A DNA stretch of 64,000 bases, taken from positions 992,001 through 1,056,000 of the forward strand of contig NC_007953.1 in the NCBI RefSeq assembly GCF_000013645.1, written 5' to 3'. The DNA is from Paraburkholderia xenovorans LB400 (GTDB taxonomy: Bacteria; Pseudomonadota; Gammaproteobacteria; Burkholderiales; Burkholderiaceae). The notes beneath the pieces were generated by a model. It searched no databases. It saw only the letters and a list, made by a program, of their open reading frames with translations, and was not told where the DNA came from. Positions 53,288 through 60,584 of the stretch are shown here, in pieces. Position numbers and translations under genes: made by a program. Within the stretch, counting starts at the first letter, position 1. Every line of letters starts with the position of its first letter.

Positions 53288-53458
53288 TGAAATGTCGAAT
53301 TTCAGCGAATTTCCTTGGGGATTCGGTCGCTTTCCCCTTTTGTATCTTTGATTTAAGATGCTCGCTGACGGAATCGACTAATTCGATCGATGTTGATCGC
53401 GCCGTGCGACAAGCCGGGCCGCAGACCGGCACTCAACAATTACATCATGAGAAACGAA

Positions 53459-54748
53459 ATGACGACTCGCGCGAACCTCACCTCGCCAAAAACAAACGAC
53501 TATGTGTCGCGCGAAGAGGCGCTGGAAATCCTCGCCGTGAAAATGCAGTCGTTCTATACCTATGTCAGCCGAGGCTTGATTCGTCGGCTCGATCAACCCG
53601 GCAAGAAGCGCAAGCTCTATCTGAAAAGCGATGTCCAGCGGCTCGCGGCCAAATCGCAGGCGCGCTCGAACACGGGCGCGAAGGCCGGCGATTCCATGCG
53701 CTTTGGCAATCCAATCATTCAGACCTGGATCTGCGAGATCACGCCGCGCGGCCCGTGTTACCGCAGCCGGCTTGCGACCGATCTGGCCGCTGCAAACGTT
53801 TCTTACGAGTCGGTGGCGGAACTGCTGTGGCTCGGTACTTTCCGCACGCCGGAAGTGCCGTGGAAAGCAGAACCGTTGCCCAAAGGACTCGACGCCTGGA
53901 TACCCCTGGCCAAGTCGATGGCCGGAACGGGCAACGGCCTGCAGATCATCAATCTTCTGCTCGCCGCGCTGCGAGCGCTCGACGGCAATGAACTCGATAC
54001 CAACTACGACAACGTGATTCCACTTGCCCGGCGCCTGATCCAGGTGCTCGCGGGCGTGGGCGGATTTCTCGGCGAGGACCAGCAACTGGAGCGGTTTCGC
54101 ACCGGAGATTCGGTGGCAGAGTGTTTCGTGCGCGGACTTGGCTTTGGCGGCCGCCCCGAAGTGAGCGAGGCGATCAACAAGGCGCTGGTGATCTCCGCGG
54201 AACACGAACTGACACCACCCACGTTCGCGGCGCGTGTGTGCGCATCAACGGGGTCCGATCTCTACGCGTGCGTCGCGACCGGGATTCTTGCTCACATGGG
54301 CTCACTGCAGGGCGGCGGCGCCGACGGCGCCGAGGTCGTTCTGGAAGATCTGCTGAGGCCGGCACGAAGAAAAATGTTGCGCCAGCGGTGGGCAACGAAA
54401 TATGACTTCCCCGGATTCAATCACCCGCTCTATGAGCGCGATCCCCGAGCGGTCGCGTTGCTCGACATTGTGCGAGGGCTGAAGTCGCCCCACCCGGACG
54501 CCTCCAAGGCGCTGAAACTGATCGATGAGATCGAGCAGGAGGTTAATTTCTATCCGAACATCACCGCGGCCCTGGTGGTGCTGTGCCGTTCGCTGGGGTT
54601 ACCGCGCCGTGCCGCCAATCTGCTGTTCAGCGTCAGCCGCAGTGCAGGCTGGATCGCGCATGCGCTCGAACAGCGCGTGGCGGGTTACATGCTAAGGCCG
54701 CGCGCCAAGTTCTCTTCCCAGTCCGACTCGTTGACGAACAACGTCTAA
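53459..54748 (+). CDS. Citrate-synthase-fold protein with N-terminal HTH and Asp-to-Thr change
   Basis: 429 residues from ATG 53459 (ATG 53447 also possible). Residues 15-60 form a MerR/excisionase-like HTH (YVSREEALEILAVKMQSFYT then YVSRGLIRRL, KLYLKSDVQRL). The rest is the citrate synthase fold. Catalytic-type His are present in AEHELTPPTFAARV and GFNHPLYERDPRA. The third catalytic position, NVD in citrate synthases, is NIT here (Thr369) with unchanged spacing to the following GLP. The end reads SAGWIAHALEQ as expected. It may act on a CoA ester in the pathway, sense one through the HTH domain, or both. Divergent from the Rieske operon. Confidence 0.85.
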   Translation: MTTRANLTSPKTNDYVSREEALEILAVKMQSFYTYVSRGLIRRLDQPGKKRKLYLKSDVQRLAAKSQARSNTGAKAGDSMRFGNPIIQTWICEITPRGPCYRSRLATDLAAANVSYESVAELLWLGTFRTPEVPWKAEPLPKGLDAWIPLAKSMAGTGNGLQIINLLLAALRALDGNELDTNYDNVIPLARRLIQVLAGVGGFLGEDQQLERFRTGDSVAECFVRGLGFGGRPEVSEAINKALVISAEHELTPPTFAARVCASTGSDLYACVATGILAHMGSLQGGGADGAEVVLEDLLRPARRKMLRQRWATKYDFPGFNHPLYERDPRAVALLDIVRGLKSPHPDASKALKLIDEIEQEVNFYPNITAALVVLCRSLGLPRRAANLLFSVSRSAGWIAHALEQRVAGYMLRPRAKFSSQSDSLTNNV

Positions 54749-54770
54749 GGGGCGTCACGGCGATATAAAG

Positions 54771-54790
54771 GTCGATCGAAAGGTCGATCT
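54771..54790 (+). promoter_or_regulatory. Conserved direct-repeat operator, site C (second Rieske gene promoter)
   Basis: GTCGATCGAAAGGTCGATCT followed by ATGCAAATG, 114 bp upstream of the Rieske gene at 54904. It matches the GTCGAT-N7-TCGATCT layout of sites A and B in sequence, spacing and orientation. TATGCA overlapping its end occupies the place of the TATACA element at the other two sites. Confidence 0.7.
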
Positions 54791-54903
54791 ATGCAAATGT
54801 TGATGGCTGTTCTAAAGTTGATCTTATGCCCTTCACCCCCGGCGCGACCCGCTTTATTGCCTCAGCTCCGGCTGGGACCGTATATCTATAAAAGGAGACT
54901 GGT

Positions 54904-55965
54904 ATGGAATTTTTGCGCAATACCTGGTACGCCGCGGGCTGGTCGCAGGATCTTGCAGCCGGCGCAATGCTGGGGCGGACCATGCTCAACGAACAACTCG
55001 TGCTTTTTCGTGCGGACGACGGCACGGTATCGGCGCTATCGGATATCTGTCCCCATCGTTTTGCCCCCTTGCACCTCGGGAAGATCGTCGACGGCTGCCG
55101 CATTCAGTGTGCTTATCACGCACTCGAATTCGATGGAACCGGCGCGTGCGTGAAGAATCCGCACGGCAAGCAGAAGATTCCGGCGGCGGCAAAGTTGCAG
55201 GCCTATCCGGTCGTGGAAAAACATTCGTTGATCTGGGTGTGGATGGGTGAACAGGCGGCCGCCGATCCGTCAGTCATTCCCGACTTCAGCATGCTCGATC
55301 CTGACTCGGGTTTTCAGGTAAGTCGCCGCGACTGGCTTCACATGGACGCGAGCTACGACCTGGTGGTCGACAACCTGATGGATCTGAGTCACACGGCGTT
55401 TCTCCACGACGGCATCCTCGGCAGCAAATACACGATCAAGGCGGACACATCACTGGAGCAAACCGGTGAGACCGTGAAAGTTACGCGCTTGATGCCGAAC
55501 GTCCCTGTTCCCGGCTTCTTTGATCTGATGTTCAATCGCGACGGCGGCATCGTCGACTATTGGACAGAGATCAGATGGAACCTGCCGGGCTGCCTGATGA
55601 ACAACACCGGTGTCACGCTTCCTGGCGCACCGCGTTCAGAAGGGACAGGCGTCTATGGCATGCATTTCCTGACGCCGGAGACGGATGTCAGCTGTTGGTA
55701 TCACTTCGCCGCAGTTCGCCAGAACCCAAGAACCTGGGGCGAACCTATCGACACCGAGATAAAGGAAAAAATCTCCGATTTGCGCCGCTATGCGTTCGAG
55801 GAACAGGACCAGTGGATCATTAAAGCTCAGCAACAAACGATCCTTCGTGCAAAAGGCAACTTGCAGCCCGTTAGCCTCGAGACCGACATTGGGATTGAAC
55901 GGTATAAAAGAATCCTGAAGGCCGCGTTGGTTGCCGAACGATCGGGATCGACAATGGCTGCCTGA
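54904..55965 (+). CDS. Rieske oxygenase/O-demethylase, VanA-like
   Basis: 353 residues; the start MEFLRNTWYAAGWSQDL is typical of VanA/DdmC-type monooxygenases. Rieske centre: C49-x-H51 (CPHRFAPLHLG) and C69-x2-H72 (CAYHALEFD). Mononuclear site: DNLMDLSHTAFLH with H163 and H168. AGGAG precedes the ATG. These enzymes remove O- or N-methyl groups or hydroxylate a ring with a VanB-type reductase, here likely the one at 43629-44585. Preceded by operator site C. The substrate is unknown; an aryl methyl ether is a reasonable guess. Confidence 0.92.
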   Translation: MEFLRNTWYAAGWSQDLAAGAMLGRTMLNEQLVLFRADDGTVSALSDICPHRFAPLHLGKIVDGCRIQCAYHALEFDGTGACVKNPHGKQKIPAAAKLQAYPVVEKHSLIWVWMGEQAAADPSVIPDFSMLDPDSGFQVSRRDWLHMDASYDLVVDNLMDLSHTAFLHDGILGSKYTIKADTSLEQTGETVKVTRLMPNVPVPGFFDLMFNRDGGIVDYWTEIRWNLPGCLMNNTGVTLPGAPRSEGTGVYGMHFLTPETDVSCWYHFAAVRQNPRTWGEPIDTEIKEKISDLRRYAFEEQDQWIIKAQQQTILRAKGNLQPVSLETDIGIERYKRILKAALVAERSGSTMAA

Positions 55966-56059
55966 GTGCCCGCTTTATAAGCCAGTGTCTGATATGAAGC
56001 GAAAAGCTTGCACATCCTGACGCGTCAGCCGGATTAGCATGGGCCGCGAAGGGGGTGCC

Positions 56060-56320
56060 CCGCCGGCCCCGAACAATCCATCGCGGCGTGGCACCTGCGA
56101 AAACACCAACGGCCTCCTGCGCCAGTAGCTGCCCAAAAGCCCGGACGAACTCGACGCTATTGCCGACAGCCTGCACAGCCGGTCTCGCGCCGCTCACGCC
56201 TTTCCATTCGCCAGTCGAAGTCTTCGCCTCGACACCTGCTTCAGCAGCTCAGCTCAATATTCGAAAAATCAGCTCGGTGTTGCGCTTCAGTCTTGAAACC
56301 GTCCTTCGTCTGGGTCCGCA
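56060..56320 (+). pseudogene. IS30-family transposase C-terminal remnant
   Basis: The plus strand reads GTCENTNGLLRQ, an in-frame TAG, then LPKSPDELDAIADSLHSRSR. After a frameshift it continues FHSPVEVFA. IS30 transposases have the C-terminal pattern W-QRG-ENTNGLLRQ-PK--D---ELD-IAD-LN-RPR with F-P-EVF following. The stop, frameshift and a short internal deletion show it is dead. Terminal repeats were not found. It fills most of the gap between the VanA-like and flavin reductase genes. Confidence 0.75.
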
Positions 56321-56407
56321 GTCCGGCAGATATCAGTTAGCGAATTTCTTCAATTCGCATGCCGTCACCCGGTCACCCGATGCATTGTTCCAAGGTATGG
56401 AGCTCGC

Positions 56408-57028
56408 TTAACCTGGCCGGCGCATCTTGAACAATCCTTCGCGCGCGATAGAAAAGTAGTCGGCAGGACCGCCTCCACGCAAGATCGGTTGTGCGGCCGC
56501 AGTGTCGTATACACCGTCAACCAGCAAATGGCGCGAGATGTGGACGCCGACGACTTCACCGAGAACAAGCCAGGTCTGGACCTTGTCATGATTCGCGGTT
56601 TCAAGCTGGACCAGCTGCGTGAGACGGCATTCGAAAGAGACCGGGCTTTCCGCGACACGTGGTACGGCAATCGTGTTTGATGCAACCGGCGTTAGACCGG
56701 CGAGTTGGAACTCGTCGACCTCTGGCGACACCATAGCCGAACTGCGGTTCATGGCCTCGGCTAGCGGGAGCGTCGCCAGGTTCCAGCCGAATTCGCCGGT
56801 CTGTGCAATGTTATTCACGCTATCTTTATAGCCAACACTGGCAAACCCGACGATCGGCGGCGTGTAGTTGAAGGCATTGAAGAAACTGTAAGGCGCCAGA
56901 TTTAGCACGCCGTCCGCGCTTCGCGAAGAGACCCAGCCGATCGGTCGCGGGCCGACGATGGCGTTGAAAGGATCGTGTGGCAGGCCGTGCCCTTCTGCCG
57001 GCACGTAATAGTGCATGTCCGATTTCAC
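56408..57028 (-). CDS. Flavin reductase-like (FMN-binding split barrel) protein
   Basis: 206 residues: HDPFNAIVGPRPIGWVSSRS, LAPYSFFNAFNYTPPIVGFA, TGEFGWNLATLPLAEAMNRS. This is the conserved split-barrel FMN site of the flavin reductase-like/DUF447-type family. Such proteins supply reduced flavin or act as independent reductases. It could support a flavin-using step in the island, although both local flavin monooxygenases are single-component types. Transcribed on the minus strand toward the IS30 scrap; no operon partner. Confidence 0.85.
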   Translation of the reverse strand: MKSDMHYYVPAEGHGLPHDPFNAIVGPRPIGWVSSRSADGVLNLAPYSFFNAFNYTPPIVGFASVGYKDSVNNIAQTGEFGWNLATLPLAEAMNRSSAMVSPEVDEFQLAGLTPVASNTIAVPRVAESPVSFECRLTQLVQLETANHDKVQTWLVLGEVVGVHISRHLLVDGVYDTAAAQPILRGGGPADYFSIAREGLFKMRRPG

Positions 57029-57439
57029 AAACTATCCTCGATTGATCACGCGTGGCCCCGGGACTCCCGATGAGGCTGCTCGCCGATGGGGTGAGACCAT
57101 GTTTGCACGTCCATTGTCGATGAAATTGTCCACAACGTGCTTTTGGCGTCCAACTGAGCGGTTCAACACCAGCAACTTGATGCGCTGCCGCCGTAAAGTG
57201 CGTTGTCTCTTTCGGACAACCGGCTTGCTAACCAAACGCGTTCTGATGGCTTTGACTTCTGCCAGTCGTGCCCTGGCTCACAACCATGGTCTGACAGGCA
57301 GGTATCACCGGCAAAGCCGGTGATACCTGCCTGCAAAATGGAGCGACGCCAGCTCATTCCCATACCTGCTGCTTCTATCAAGAACCTCGCGAAAACAGCG
57401 ATTTCAGGTAGTGTTCAAGCTTCCATAGACCACAGTTAC
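57029..57439. other. 411-bp intergenic region between porin and flavin reductase genes
   Basis: No intact gene is supported. Translations in both directions give short frames broken by stops; I could not assign them to a family. The region contains a perfect 18-bp inverted repeat (57295-57333) and must hold the flavin reductase promoter. It may be decayed coding DNA, given the IS fragments on both sides. Confidence 0.4.
57295..57333. repeat. Perfect 18-bp inverted repeat with 3-nt loop
   Basis: Left arm CAGGCAGGTATCACCGGC (57295-57312), loop AAA, right arm the exact complement (57316-57333). The stem is GC-rich and would be very stable in RNA or single-stranded DNA. It begins 107 bp past the porin stop on the minus strand. 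No T-run follows on either strand, so it is not a textbook intrinsic terminator; a factor-aided terminator, mRNA 3'-end stabiliser or REP/IS target site are alternatives. Confidence 0.8.
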
Positions 57440-58567
57440 TCAGAACTTGTGACGGATGCCAGCCATCGCGTTGATCTGACGTTTGGTGCTCGACGGCGAG
57501 TTGAGCCACGTTACGGCGACTGCGCGCGCACCGGATGCGAATACTGCATCGCCGAAGAGATACACATCGGTCCGCTTCGACAACGAGTAATCGACGCTTA
57601 GCTGACCGGTATGCCAATGCATCGATGAGTTATCGCCAACATTCCCATAGTTCCCGGTCGTGAAAATATATCCTGCACCGAGTTGTACGCTGGGAGTGAG
57701 CTGGTATGTCAGTGAAGTGTCATAGTTGTCGAGGTGTAACGACGTCGTATCAAGGTACCGGAAGCGAACGTCAGTCACGAGCAGATTCCATGTCACCGGC
57801 CCCAGCGAGTAGGCGCCCCCGGCACCGAATTGGCGTTGGCGGTCGACACCTACAGTCTTGCTGAGCGGACTGGTATGAAACAGAATAAATGGCGGTGTGC
57901 CCGAATAGTCGTCAGTCGCGGCACCCGACGGATTACTGACCCCCGGCTTGTCAATGTCGAGATAAGCAACCGCAACGCGTATGGGCCCGTGACTATAGGA
58001 AGCGCCGAAACTCATCGCGCGGTTTAAAGAGAAATCACCGGCCTGATTGCTGAACGCATAGAGCGCCTCTACAGTGAAACCGGCCCAGTTCGGGCTGAGA
58101 TATTTCACCGAATTGTTGTAACGGAAACCGCCGAATGCATTGTCATTGTCTCCGATGTGAACTGCAAGTCCATTGGCCGCTGTCGCCGCCTCGAACTGTT
58201 GCATATAATCCCAGAACATGTCGTATTGACGCCCCAGGGTCACCCGGCCTATCTGCGTGCTGCTCAAACCGACCCATGCCTGACGCCCAAACATGCGCCC
58301 CCCTTGCTGGAATGCACCACTTGTTCCGTCGAATCCATTTTCCAGCGTCGCAACTGCCGACATTCCTCCGCCCAGATCTTCGACGATGCGCAAGCCCCAA
58401 CGGTTGTTCTGCATCGTCCCTGAAAGCATCTTGAAGTTCGAATGCCCGCCTTCGTTGTTGATATACTCGATCGCCGTCGACATAAGCCCGTAAAGCGTCA
58501 CGCTGCTTTGTGCGTGGACTAGCGGAAACGCCAGCAGGAGCGCGCCCCCTGTTAAGAATTTTTTCAT
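57440..58567 (-). CDS. Outer-membrane porin (Burkholderiales general porin type)
   Basis: 375 residues from ATG 58567, with AAGGAG 12 bases upstream. Signal peptide MKKFLTGGALLLAFPLVHA, then QSSVTLYGLMSTAIEYI. Family blocks: NRWGLRIVEDLGGGMSAVAT, GRQAWVGLS, GRVTLGRQYDMFWDYM; the end is the Phe of GIRHKF. A broken copy of the middle of this gene lies at 62985-63305 and a copy of its upstream DNA at 63317-63480. It may serve uptake for the neighbouring aromatic island or for the tct system. Confidence 0.92.
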   Translation of the reverse strand: MKKFLTGGALLLAFPLVHAQSSVTLYGLMSTAIEYINNEGGHSNFKMLSGTMQNNRWGLRIVEDLGGGMSAVATLENGFDGTSGAFQQGGRMFGRQAWVGLSSTQIGRVTLGRQYDMFWDYMQQFEAATAANGLAVHIGDNDNAFGGFRYNNSVKYLSPNWAGFTVEALYAFSNQAGDFSLNRAMSFGASYSHGPIRVAVAYLDIDKPGVSNPSGAATDDYSGTPPFILFHTSPLSKTVGVDRQRQFGAGGAYSLGPVTWNLLVTDVRFRYLDTTSLHLDNYDTSLTYQLTPSVQLGAGYIFTTGNYGNVGDNSSMHWHTGQLSVDYSLSKRTDVYLFGDAVFASGARAVAVTWLNSPSSTKRQINAMAGIRHKF

Positions 58568-58847
58568 TTTGCTGTTAGTCTCCTTAGTCATTTTTTCGAA
58601 ACGACTGATGGTTTTTCGAGGATTAGCCCTCCTAAACCTCTACAGCGCATCAATCGGCATCAACTTGACACATCCAGCCATACGCCATAACTATCGGCAA
58701 TAACGCGTCGCGTCCATCAAGCGACTTATTTAGTATTACTTTTGAGCTTCAGGCTTCGTCCACAGCCGCCGCACGCTACTGCCCTGACCAATCACCCCGA
58801 GTCCAAAGCAGATCGAGCCGGTAGTTGCGAGGAAAACTCGTGTGGTC

Positions 58848-59000
58848 CGGGGGCAGGACATGAGCGCGAGTGTCGACCAGCAGCATTTTTACCTCCAGAT
58901 ATTCCACATCCGTGGAATATAAAAATATTATGTACCGGAAAAAGCTCCGTCAAGCCCAGATCCGTAAACTAAGGGTTTGTCATAGCGATGGCGGCGGATC
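58848..59000. repeat. Diverged repeat, copy 1 (upstream of intact porin)
   Basis: About 150 bp resembling 63317-63480. Shared blocks include the stretch before GACATGAGCG/AACATGAGCG, the ATTCCAC-N4-GTGGAAT palindrome, GCTCCGTCAAG, and AAACTAAGGGTTTGTCATAGC (the last nearly at the end). Since copy 2 is joined to a fragment of a porin like the one here, the repeat is an old duplication of porin plus upstream region. Confidence 0.7.
58899..58920. promoter_or_regulatory. ATATTCCAC-N4-GTGGAATAT palindrome upstream of porin
   Basis: Perfect 9-bp arms separated by ATCC. A palindrome with the same TATTCCAC/GTGGAATA arms but a different spacer (GATC) is kept in repeat copy 2 at 63390-63409, where the surrounding DNA has diverged. 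Preservation of arms but not spacer suggests a protein-binding site. It lies about 330 bp before the porin start. Regulator unknown. Confidence 0.55.
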
Positions 59001-59160
59001 TCTGTCGTCTTGTGGGCATATGGGCTTGTCTGAGTCCCGCTGCGCGATCACCAAGTTGGCGCGAGAACGACCGCTTCAACGAAGCGACGTTTTTGCCATC
59101 CCGCGCTGACGCCTCTAGTGTCATGACTTAGAAACTCGTAAAACTATTGACGCCCGTTGC

Positions 59161-59436
59161 TCAGGAGAAGACGAAATGTTGTTTGACGAATCGAACAAAA
59201 TCGCTCAGCCGCTCATCGTTTAGCATAGCAAATTTCACCTCATTGACGGGATCACCGATCATTCCCCGTTCGTAAAGTCTGCTTGATGCATTCCAATCGA
59301 AGCGCTGCCGAAACGCTTTTATTGTCGATGCCTTTGGCACACGCCCGCACCATCCGGGCTCGCAGTGCCAACTGCCTGCGCTGTCCCGCAACGCATCGTC
59401 AATGCCTTGCTGTTCACGCTCTGATTCGTTTAACAC
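59161..59436 (-). other. Possible small ORF of 91 codons, unrecognised
   Basis: A minus-strand frame starting at GTG 59436 (GAGG about ten bases upstream) reads LNESEREQQGIDDALRDSAG near the start and RLSDFVRFVKQHFVFS at the end. Composition is protein-like, with balanced charges, but I recognise no family. It lies in a region of IS debris and may be a gene fragment. It is not claimed as a real gene; it is listed because it is the only plausible frame between 58.6 and 59.7 kb. Confidence 0.2.
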
Positions 59437-59753
59437 GAGTTCCGCCTCAGGTCTTTTGCTCGTTTCACCTCATCGAATATGTGCCGTCCAGCGCACCGCA
59501 CTATGGGCAGCCAGTAATTCAACGAATTGCCAACTCATAACACCGGAGAGGGACGAACAATCTCCACGGTGTCGAACGGATGTTCTACCGCACGTGTGAT
59601 CCACACTTTTCGTCGACGACACAGTCGCGATGACCGTCACATCGACAATCGGACCATCTCTTCTGTGTTTTCTCCCATCAACCGCGCTCGACCAACCCAA
59701 TTGCGTGGGTAGTCCGACTCGATTGAATCTAATCCAAATGTCGATGCTTTGAT

Positions 59754-59773
59754 AGATCGACTTTCCAATCGAC
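59754..59773 (-). promoter_or_regulatory. Conserved direct-repeat operator, site D (orphan)
   Basis: On the minus strand: GTCGATTGGAAAGTCGATCT, followed by ATCAAAGC. It matches site A at all but two positions and keeps the GTCGAT-N7-TCGATCT spacing of sites A-C. It points toward lower coordinates, where the next intact gene is the porin 1.2 kb away. An IS3 remnant begins about 60 bp on the other side. It may be the leftover promoter of a regulon gene lost by rearrangement. Confidence 0.6.
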
Positions 59774-59829
59774 TATTTCGATAGAAGCATGGTTGACACT
59801 GGTCGAACGTCGACATGCCACAGCCGCTC

Positions 59830-60570
59830 GGCCGCTGCAAAGACGTGTTCGATCCGGTCACGTATCTTCGACTCGGCAAGGTGATGCCGATGGTCCCGTC
59901 GGCGTATTGCCGGCATGTAGTCCGGCGTGCCGATCCAGCACGCCTGCCGGCACAGGCTCGCCGTGATGCGATGCTGCGCGGGAAAACCCGGTGCGTGCAG
60001 GAAGGGCGCTTCGAGGTGCATGGGGGACGCAAGGTCTGGCGGCAACTCGCATGCGAAGGCTTTCAGGTGGCCCGCTGCATGGTAGAGCGGTTGATGAAGA
60101 CGCTGGACTTGCCGGGTATGCGGCGCGGCAGTTTCATCCGGACGACCGTCAGCGGCAGTCCGAGGTGATGTCCGTTGGACCGCGTGCAGCGGCAGTTCAA
60201 GGCCGAGCGGCCCAATACGCTATGAGTGTCAGTTCTTACGCGTGTATCGATTGAGCGGCGCTTCGTCTATGTCGCGCCCATCAGCGACGTATTCACTCGG
60301 CGCATTGTCCGCTAGCGGGTGTCGGGCCGGCGCACACGGAAAGAACTTCATGCGGGATGCCCCGGAACAGGCTTTGTGCGAACGACAGTCGGCGCAGCGT
60401 GACGAACTGATCCATCACAGCGACAAAGGCGTCCCAATGCGTGCGGATCCGCTATACGGATCGCCTGTCCGAAGCTGGCCTTGGCCATCGGTGGGCAGCA
60501 CGGGCGACTCCTGCGATAACGCTCTGGCCGAAACGATCAACGGCCTGTATAAGGCAGGCATAACAACCGC
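59830..60570 (+). pseudogene. IS3-family transposase (orfB) remnant
   Basis: The plus strand shows RADPARLPAQARRD, RKVWRQLACEGFQVARCMVE, then in another frame LDRVQRQFKAERPNTL and FVYVAPISDVFTRRIV, then LIHHSDKGVP and GDSCDNALAETINGLYKA. This is the order of an IS3-group (IS2/IS407-like) orfB with its DDE domain, broken by stops and frameshifts. The first Asp of the DDE triad is lost and the C-terminus is missing. It ends within a few bases of the tctA stop. Confidence 0.85.
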
Positions 60571-60584
60571 CGACAAAAATCAGA

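Noticed and set aside
53371..53391. Fifth copy of the GTCGAT-N7-TCGATCT operator near the HTH-citrate-synthase start
   Set aside because: TCGAT half-sites are present but the spacing is off by one and the outer bases do not match. Kept only as possible extra half-sites.
54789..54903. Consensus sigma-70 promoters at the operator sites
   Set aside because: A TATACA or TATGCA element is present at the three gene-linked sites but no matching -35 hexamer at 16-18 bp spacing was found, so a full promoter call was not made.
55871..56197. 108-codon minus-strand frame downstream of the VanA-like gene
   Set aside because: It is antisense to the VanA-like 3' end and to the IS30 transposase remnant.
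57032..57235. Small minus-strand frame between flavin reductase and porin genes
   Set aside because: Arg-rich, no recognisable family, no ribosome-binding site; left as unassigned intergenic DNA.
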